Shown here: positions 7,540 to 11,386 of the stretch, one piece after another | How positions within the stretch are numbered: position 1 is the stretch's first letter | Layout: each line of letters starts with the position of its first letter | Origin: UBA9848 sp003454065 | GTDB lineage: Bacteria > Spirochaetota > Spirochaetia > Sphaerochaetales > Sphaerochaetaceae | Assembly: GCA_946629155.1 (NCBI GenBank) | Contig: CAMOXM010000040.1 | Span: 1 to 11,386, forward strand | DNA: 11,386 nucleotides | Direction of reading: 5' to 3' | Program-made: the position numbers and the translations under genes | The notes under the pieces: model-generated | What the model was told of the DNA's origin: nothing | The model's database searches: none | What the model saw: only the letters and a program-made list of their open reading frames with translations

Positions 7540-8322
7540 ATGAAAAGCAGAAACGGAAGGATTGACTTGAATGCTGAGGATCGCCTGTGCGATTTGCATG
7601 CGCATACTTTTTTCTGCGATGGAAAAGACAGTCCTCGCGATATGATCATGGCGGGAATTTCCAAGGGCTTGAAGGCAATAGGTCTGGTTTGCCACACTCT
7701 TTTGCCGGGGCAGGAGGATTGGTGCATAAAAAACGAGGATTATGATTCATTCGTCAACGAGGTCAACAGGCTAAAGGTCGAATTTGCCGGTAGGATAAGC
7801 GTCTTGTGCGGCGTGGAATACGATATTTTTTCCAAGAACGTTCCCGTTTCGAAATTCGACTACGTCATTGGTGCGGCGCACATGATCGATGCGGGCGATT
7901 CGCTTGTAAGCGTGGATTGGAAGCCGGAAGTCACAAAGGGGCTATGCGAGAAGTCGTTCGGCGGTGATTGGATGGCTTTGTGTCGGAGATATTACGAAAT
8001 ATTATCGGATGTCGTTTCTGTTGCGGATTGCGATATAATAGCGCATTTCGACCTCGTGTCAAAATTCAACGAAAAGCATTCGTTTTTCGATGAGGATGAT
8101 CCGCAATACGCAGTTGCGTGGAGACATTGCGCAGATAAGCTTCTGGGAACCGGCAGATTGTTCGAAATCAATACAGGTGCCATGTATCGCAAATGCAGAA
8201 CGCAACGATACCCTTCCGCTGCCATAATGCGCTATCTCAAGGAGAACGGGGCGCAGTTCGTTTATTCCAGCGATGCGCATGAGACGGATGCGGTGGGGTA
8301 TGGTTTTTCGGATGCGCACTAA
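7540..8322 (+). CDS. PHP-family phosphatase, histidinol-phosphatase (HisJ/HisK) type, C-terminally truncated
   Basis: This is a polymerase-and-histidinol-phosphatase domain protein. Its relatives hydrolyse L-histidinol phosphate in histidine synthesis. Metal-ligand motifs are present in order: DLHAH with H20/H22, C26-D27, H52, GVEYD with E93, AAHMID with H114, AHFD with H169, and SSDAH with D245/H247. The protein is 260 aa and stops ten residues after the final VGYGFSDA-like segment, where relatives usually continue for a further helix and strand of roughly 20-30 residues. The stop lies at the edge of decayed DNA with a transposase remnant, so truncation by insertion or deletion is likely. 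All catalytic residues remain, so activity is possible. The ATG at 7540 is chosen from the promoter position. The same frame continues far upstream antisense to radC, but that part is not a gene. No other his genes are in the window, so the substrate is uncertain. Confidence 0.8.
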   Translation: MKSRNGRIDLNAEDRLCDLHAHTFFCDGKDSPRDMIMAGISKGLKAIGLVCHTLLPGQEDWCIKNEDYDSFVNEVNRLKVEFAGRISVLCGVEYDIFSKNVPVSKFDYVIGAAHMIDAGDSLVSVDWKPEVTKGLCEKSFGGDWMALCRRYYEILSDVVSVADCDIIAHFDLVSKFNEKHSFFDEDDPQYAVAWRHCADKLLGTGRLFEINTGAMYRKCRTQRYPSAAIMRYLKENGAQFVYSSDAHETDAVGYGFSDAH

Positions 8323-8377
8323 ACGTACTTGTAAACTGTGGAGGTTGTTCAAAGTTCCTTTCTTCGCACTGCCCAGT

Positions 8378-8945
8378 CTCGCTGTAAAGTGCAGGTTCTG
8401 TTGGATAATAGTGAACTATTTTCTGTTCTTTTGAAAATAGGAAAATATTCTCTCAAAAGGCCGTTTGTGTTTTCATTTGTTCCTCTTTGCCAAGGTTGGC
8501 GAGGGAGCGGAAAATAGAATTATACGCCAAGTTTTTTACCAAGTTCTTCGTAACCTGCAAACTCTTTTCCTCTATCTGGAGTAATTGAAAAGCATGTCTC
8601 ATTTTTTAATGCTTCATAGATCTCTTTGTTTACCTCTTCTTTAGTTTTCTTTTTTTTGTCTTGCGACACATTAAAAACCTTGATTTCCTATCAGTTGATG
8701 TTGTAAAGCAAACACTTCCTTTTTTACCTGCAACAGTATCCGCCTCCCAATGCCCAATTTCTTTTCTATTATTTGCTTCTTCTGGTCTTTGTTCAATACC
8801 ATATTCTATTCTAAAAGTATCTCTTTTTTCATCATTTATGCCTTTTTTTATGTCTCTTTTTGCCCTTATGGCGCAGCTTTCGTGATGCTTTAAGTTTCCC
8901 ATCTTCTCTTCTGCATTTATCAAATATACTATCGTTTATGCCCCC
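8378..8945 (-). mobile_element. Degraded IS30-family insertion sequence
   Basis: A T-rich (on the + strand), atypical segment carries remains of an IS30-family transposase on the minus strand. Recognisable parts run from a TIVYLIN stretch (about 8938; the family has STIYRAI here) to REYFP (about 8440). A possible terminal-repeat-like CTGCACTTTACAG sits at about 8382-8394. A normal element is about 1 kb, so both ends and the N-terminal helix-turn-helix half are missing or unrecognisable. Borders are approximate, and no convincing target duplication or matched terminal repeats were found. Confidence 0.7.
8438..8938 (-). pseudogene. IS30-family transposase remnant (DDE integrase core)
   Basis: The readable protein contains RPEEANNRKEIGHWEADTVAG with the first catalytic Asp (codon near 8739), then TDRKSRFLM. 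A frame change follows at a run of eight A's (minus strand; + strand 8650-8657). The next frame gives TPDRGKEFAGYEELGKKLGV with the second Asp (near 8570), a TAA stop (8520-8522), then FYFP, PWQRGTNENTNGLLREYFP with the catalytic Glu (near 8477). All three DDE residues therefore survive, but over two frames with an in-frame stop and no helix-turn-helix domain. After REYFP the usual C-terminal 60 or so residues (NNRPRK region) are absent. It is therefore non-functional and a relic. Confidence 0.8.
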
Positions 8946-9176
8946 TATAAATAGTATGATAACTTATTTTTTTCTCGCCATTCAACATCATAGATAATCG
9001 TTACGACAAGATACTTATCACATGCGATAGATTCGACTATTCCACATCGACTGTCCGCCACATAAATTTCTCGGATTTCCTTATGATGCAGGATTTGCGG
9101 CGATTCTAAGTTTGCAATTACGGATCGGGACATGGTTGCTTCCGAGGTTCTGTTGCGGGCTGTTTTCTTTGCGTGC
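8946..9176. other. Decayed intergenic DNA between the IS30 relic and ackA
   Basis: There is no confident gene here. On the minus strand a 62-codon open stretch (9133-8945) ends next to the transposase remnant. Its C-terminal part (DVEWREKNKLSYYL) sits where the family usually has an EWSPEQI-like helix, so it may be an extremely decayed transposase N-terminus. Resemblance is weak, and no Shine-Dalgarno sequence or promoter was seen. Confidence 0.4.
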
Positions 9177-9205
9177 TTGTGAAAAACCGGATTTTTTTAG
9201 ATAAT
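9177..9205 (+). promoter_or_regulatory. Sigma-70-type promoter for ackA
   Basis: TTGTGA (9177-9182) and GATAAT (9200-9205) are separated by 17 bp. The expected +1 is about 9212, giving a leader of about 56 nt before ackA. The spacer holds AAAA-ACCGGA-TTTT, a small dyad that could be a protein site but is too weak to call. Confidence 0.5.
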
Positions 9206-9267
9206 AATACAGAAGGGTTGTTTTCGGCCCCTGCAAATTCGAGATTAACAGCTTAGGAGAGAATGTC

Positions 9268-10611
9268 ATGGCCATATTGGTGTTGAATTGCGGATCGTCA
9301 TCTGCCAAGTATCAGCTTTACGATTGGAACAGGAAAGAGGTCATTCTTACGGGTGGCGTGGAAAGGATCGGCGAGGAATCGTCTGTCATAAAGCACAGCG
9401 CCAAGGGTAAGGAGAATTTCAAAAACGAGTTTTCGTCGCCTACGCATACGGAAGCCATAGGGTACATCTTGAAGATGATAACAGACCCCAATTACGGCGC
9501 TATCAAAAGCCTTGAGGAAATAGACGTGATAGGGCACAGGGTTCTGCATGGTGGAGAGATTTTCAAGAAATCGACTCTTGTCACCGATAAGGTAATAGCG
9601 GACTTGAAGAAGCTCATACCGCTCGGTCCGCTTCATGAGCCGGCGAACATAACCGGAATAGAGGTGGCGAAAAAGCTTCTTCCCAAGATTCCTCAGGTAA
9701 TAGTCGTCGATACCACTTGGCATCAGACAATGCCTATGGAGGCGTATCTCTATGCGTTGCCGATGGAATGGTACACCAAATACAGTGTCAGAAAATACGG
9801 ATTCCACGGAACTTCGCATCTGTATTGCGCCAAAAGGGCGGCGGTGCTTCTCGGCAGAAAGCCTAAGGACACGAATGTCATAATCTGCCATATAGGAAAC
9901 GGCGCTTCGCTTTGCGCGGTCAAGGAAGGCGTTTGCGTGGATACGTCCATGGGACTGACTCCGCTTGAAGGATTGGTCATGGGGACGAGATGCGGAGACA
10001 TCGATCCCGCTATCATTCCTTATATGGAAAGGGAAGCCGGCCTTTCAGCTATCGAGATAGACAATATCATGAACAAGAAATCCGGTCTCTACGGCATTTG
10101 CGGCAAGATAGACAGAAGGGATGTCGAGGCATTGGCCGATAGCGGTGACAAGATGGCGGAAGTTGCTATGAACATGGAAATACGCAGGATAAAGAAATAT
10201 CTCGGCGGATACATGGCTCTGCTCGGAAAAGTTCATGCGATCGTGTTCACCGCCGGCGTAGGAGAGTTCAGCACGACGATAAGAAGGAAGGTTCTCGAGG
10301 GGATGTCGTCTTTGGGCGTGGTTATAGACGAAAACCGCAATTCGCTTGCGCATTCCAGAAACGGCGAGTTCGTCATTTCAGGCGCGACCAGCAGGACTAA
10401 GGTCTTCGTGATTCCAACCGACGAGGAGCTTGTGATAGTCGAGGATGCAAAGGCTATAGTCGAGAATAGGTATGACGTTCATACCAATTTCCATTATTCG
10501 TTCGAAGATGCCGACTACGTCAATACGCAAAGGCAGGCGAAGCTCAGGGAGGAAGTCTCTGAAACTCCGGAATTGGAGAAGGTCATAGCCAGAAGAAGCT
10601 GGCATGTGTAA
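9268..10611 (+). CDS. ackA: Acetate kinase with a C-terminal extension
   Basis: AckA interconverts acetyl phosphate plus ADP with acetate plus ATP, the substrate-level phosphorylation step of acetate fermentation. Family residues are seen: N7 in LNCGSSSAKY (6-15), R91 in GHRVLHGG (89-96), catalytic D148 in VDTTWHQTMP (147-156), H180 in GFHGTSH (178-184), GNGAS (210-214), R241 in MGTRCGDIDP (238-247), FTAGVGE (327-333), and the C-terminal TDEEL Glu (386/387). At 447 aa it is about 45 residues longer than the usual 400 aa, due to a charged tail after residue 400 (starting RYDVHTNF). I associate such tails with spirochaete AckA, from memory. ATG 9268 follows AGGAGA (9255-9260) by 7 bases. No pta is adjacent. 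A U32-family gene follows after 42 bp and may share the transcript. Confidence 0.96.
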   Translation: MAILVLNCGSSSAKYQLYDWNRKEVILTGGVERIGEESSVIKHSAKGKENFKNEFSSPTHTEAIGYILKMITDPNYGAIKSLEEIDVIGHRVLHGGEIFKKSTLVTDKVIADLKKLIPLGPLHEPANITGIEVAKKLLPKIPQVIVVDTTWHQTMPMEAYLYALPMEWYTKYSVRKYGFHGTSHLYCAKRAAVLLGRKPKDTNVIICHIGNGASLCAVKEGVCVDTSMGLTPLEGLVMGTRCGDIDPAIIPYMEREAGLSAIEIDNIMNKKSGLYGICGKIDRRDVEALADSGDKMAEVAMNMEIRRIKKYLGGYMALLGKVHAIVFTAGVGEFSTTIRRKVLEGMSSLGVVIDENRNSLAHSRNGEFVISGATSRTKVFVIPTDEELVIVEDAKAIVENRYDVHTNFHYSFEDADYVNTQRQAKLREEVSETPELEKVIARRSWHV

Positions 10612-10653
10612 TGGACGGCAATCTCTCCGGACGGCAGATTGTTTAGGAGCGCC

Positions 10654-11386
10654 ATGGAATTGTCTTTACCCGCCAGGGATTTGAATGCGGGGGTGGTGGC
10701 GTTCGAAAACGGCGCCGACAGCATTTACTTCGGCCTTGAGCGTTTTTCGGCTCGCGCCTCCTCCGTTAATTTTTCGCTTGACGATTACAGGCGCATTCGC
10801 AAATACGCTGTTGATCATAACAAGAGGATTTTCATTGCGTTCAATACGATATTGAACGACGATGAGCTGAAAGAAGCCTTCAGGATGCTGTCTGTCATAA
10901 GCGTGATCGGTTGCGATGGCCTGCTTGTTCAGGATTGGGGAATTGTCAGGCTTGTCAGGAAATATTTTCCGCGCATTCCGCTGCACGGTTCGACGCAGAT
11001 GGCGATTCAGAACAGTGCCGCTGTCTCCGTTCTGCATAAGCTCGGTTTCGAGAGGGCCGTCCTCGCACGCGAGCTTTCGCTTGAGGAAATTGCGCAAATA
11101 AGAAGAGCGAATCCCGATATCGAACTCAAGGTGTTTGTCCATGGCGCATTGTGCTATTGCATTTCCGGGCTGTGTTACGCATCGAAAATGCTCATGGGAA
11201 AAGGAAGCGCCAATAGGGGCAGATGCGTTCAAGCGTGCAGGTTCACATACGAAACGCCGAGCGGAAAGGGCGAGAAACCGTTTTCCCTGAAGGACCTTGA
11301 AAGTACGAGGGAAATCATCGATAGGCTTGCCGAAATCGGAATCGACAGCATAAAAGTGGAAGGTCGGCTCAAGGGGGAGAGTTATG
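10654..11386 (+). CDS. Peptidase U32-family protein, 3'-partial
   Basis: This is the N-terminal 244 residues of a U32-family protein. Members are annotated as collagenase-like peptidases, but several characterised relatives (RlhA, TrhP) carry out RNA hydroxylation. The start MELSLPARDL ... ENGADSIYFG matches the usual first strand and helix of the barrel. The family signature runs from FVHGALCYC to NRGRCVQAC (161-195), with four cysteines C167, C174, C191 and C195 that probably bind an Fe-S cluster or metal. FSLKDL and SIKVEGRLKGESY (232-244) follow the family pattern. ATG 10654 is preceded by AGGAG (10645-10649) with a short 4-base gap; no better in-frame start exists, as the upstream ATG at 10611 is in another frame and stops at once. 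The gene is cut by the window end, so subfamily and the C-terminal domains cannot be judged. Confidence 0.88.
   Translation, partial: MELSLPARDLNAGVVAFENGADSIYFGLERFSARASSVNFSLDDYRRIRKYAVDHNKRIFIAFNTILNDDELKEAFRMLSVISVIGCDGLLVQDWGIVRLVRKYFPRIPLHGSTQMAIQNSAAVSVLHKLGFERAVLARELSLEEIAQIRRANPDIELKVFVHGALCYCISGLCYASKMLMGKGSANRGRCVQACRFTYETPSGKGEKPFSLKDLESTREIIDRLAEIGIDSIKVEGRLKGESY

Noticed and set aside
8309..9125. CGGAT at 8309-8313 and at 9121-9125 as a possible target-site duplication flanking the IS30 relic. Joining them leaves an open frame.
   Set aside because: CGGAT recurs elsewhere in the window, the flanks share nothing further, and the joined frame does not resemble the missing PHP C-terminus.
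9181..9200. AT-rich AAAA-ACCGGA-TTTT element as a terminator or operator.
   Set aside because: Only four base pairs flank a six-base core, and it falls inside the ackA promoter spacer, so there is not enough support to call it.
1..11386. CRISPR array, tRNA or rRNA genes, and sigma-54 (-24/-12) promoters in intergenic regions.
   Set aside because: No regular spaced repeats, no cloverleaf or rRNA sequence, and no well-spaced TGGC-N-TTGC pair were seen by eye in the intergenic regions.

Overview
The window is a bacterial chromosomal segment of moderate GC with tightly packed genes, mostly on the + strand. I recognise housekeeping proteins (PurB, RecA, RadC-like, AckA, U32 peptidase family) plus an NtrC-type regulator with an intact sigma-54 contact loop. 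The AckA sequence style (VDTTWHQTMP, the EWYTKY segment and a C-terminal tail) and the RecA motif GYPQGRVIEIYGPESSGKTT recall spirochaetes of the Treponema group. That assignment is from memory of protein families and is tentative.

Layout. Bases 1-5528 look like one transcription unit: a Cys-based tyrosine phosphatase (its start may lie left of the window), adenylosuccinate lyase purB, an NtrC-family response regulator, and an N-acyl-D-amino-acid deacylase-like amidohydrolase. Gaps are 2-35 bp, and the last junction is an ATGA overlap. Bases 5529-5645 hold the recA leader, with a conspicuous 12-bp imperfect dyad between a weak promoter and the ribosome binding site. recA (5646-6698) converges with a minus-strand radC-like gene (6708-7442), separated by 9 bp. 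A divergent intergenic region of 97 bp carries two back-to-back sigma-70-like promoters that each place +1 at or next to the start codon, so both radC and the following PHP-family phosphatase gene look leaderless. The PHP gene (7540-8322) keeps its metal-binding motifs but seems to have lost its C-terminal helix where degraded DNA begins.

Bases 8323-9176 are decayed, T-rich DNA on the + strand. They contain a minus-strand IS30-family transposase remnant, with its DDE motifs recognisable over two frames and with a frameshift, an in-frame stop and missing ends. Normal coding resumes with a good promoter and ribosome binding site for ackA (9268-10611), followed after 42 bp by a U32-family gene that runs off the right edge.

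The clearest oddity is in the NtrC-family regulator. About 100 residues of Gly/Gln/Tyr/Phe-rich, completely uncharged, repeat-containing sequence are inserted between the AAA+ and the Fis-type DNA-binding domains. No CRISPR array, tRNA, rRNA or complete novel multigene system was seen.
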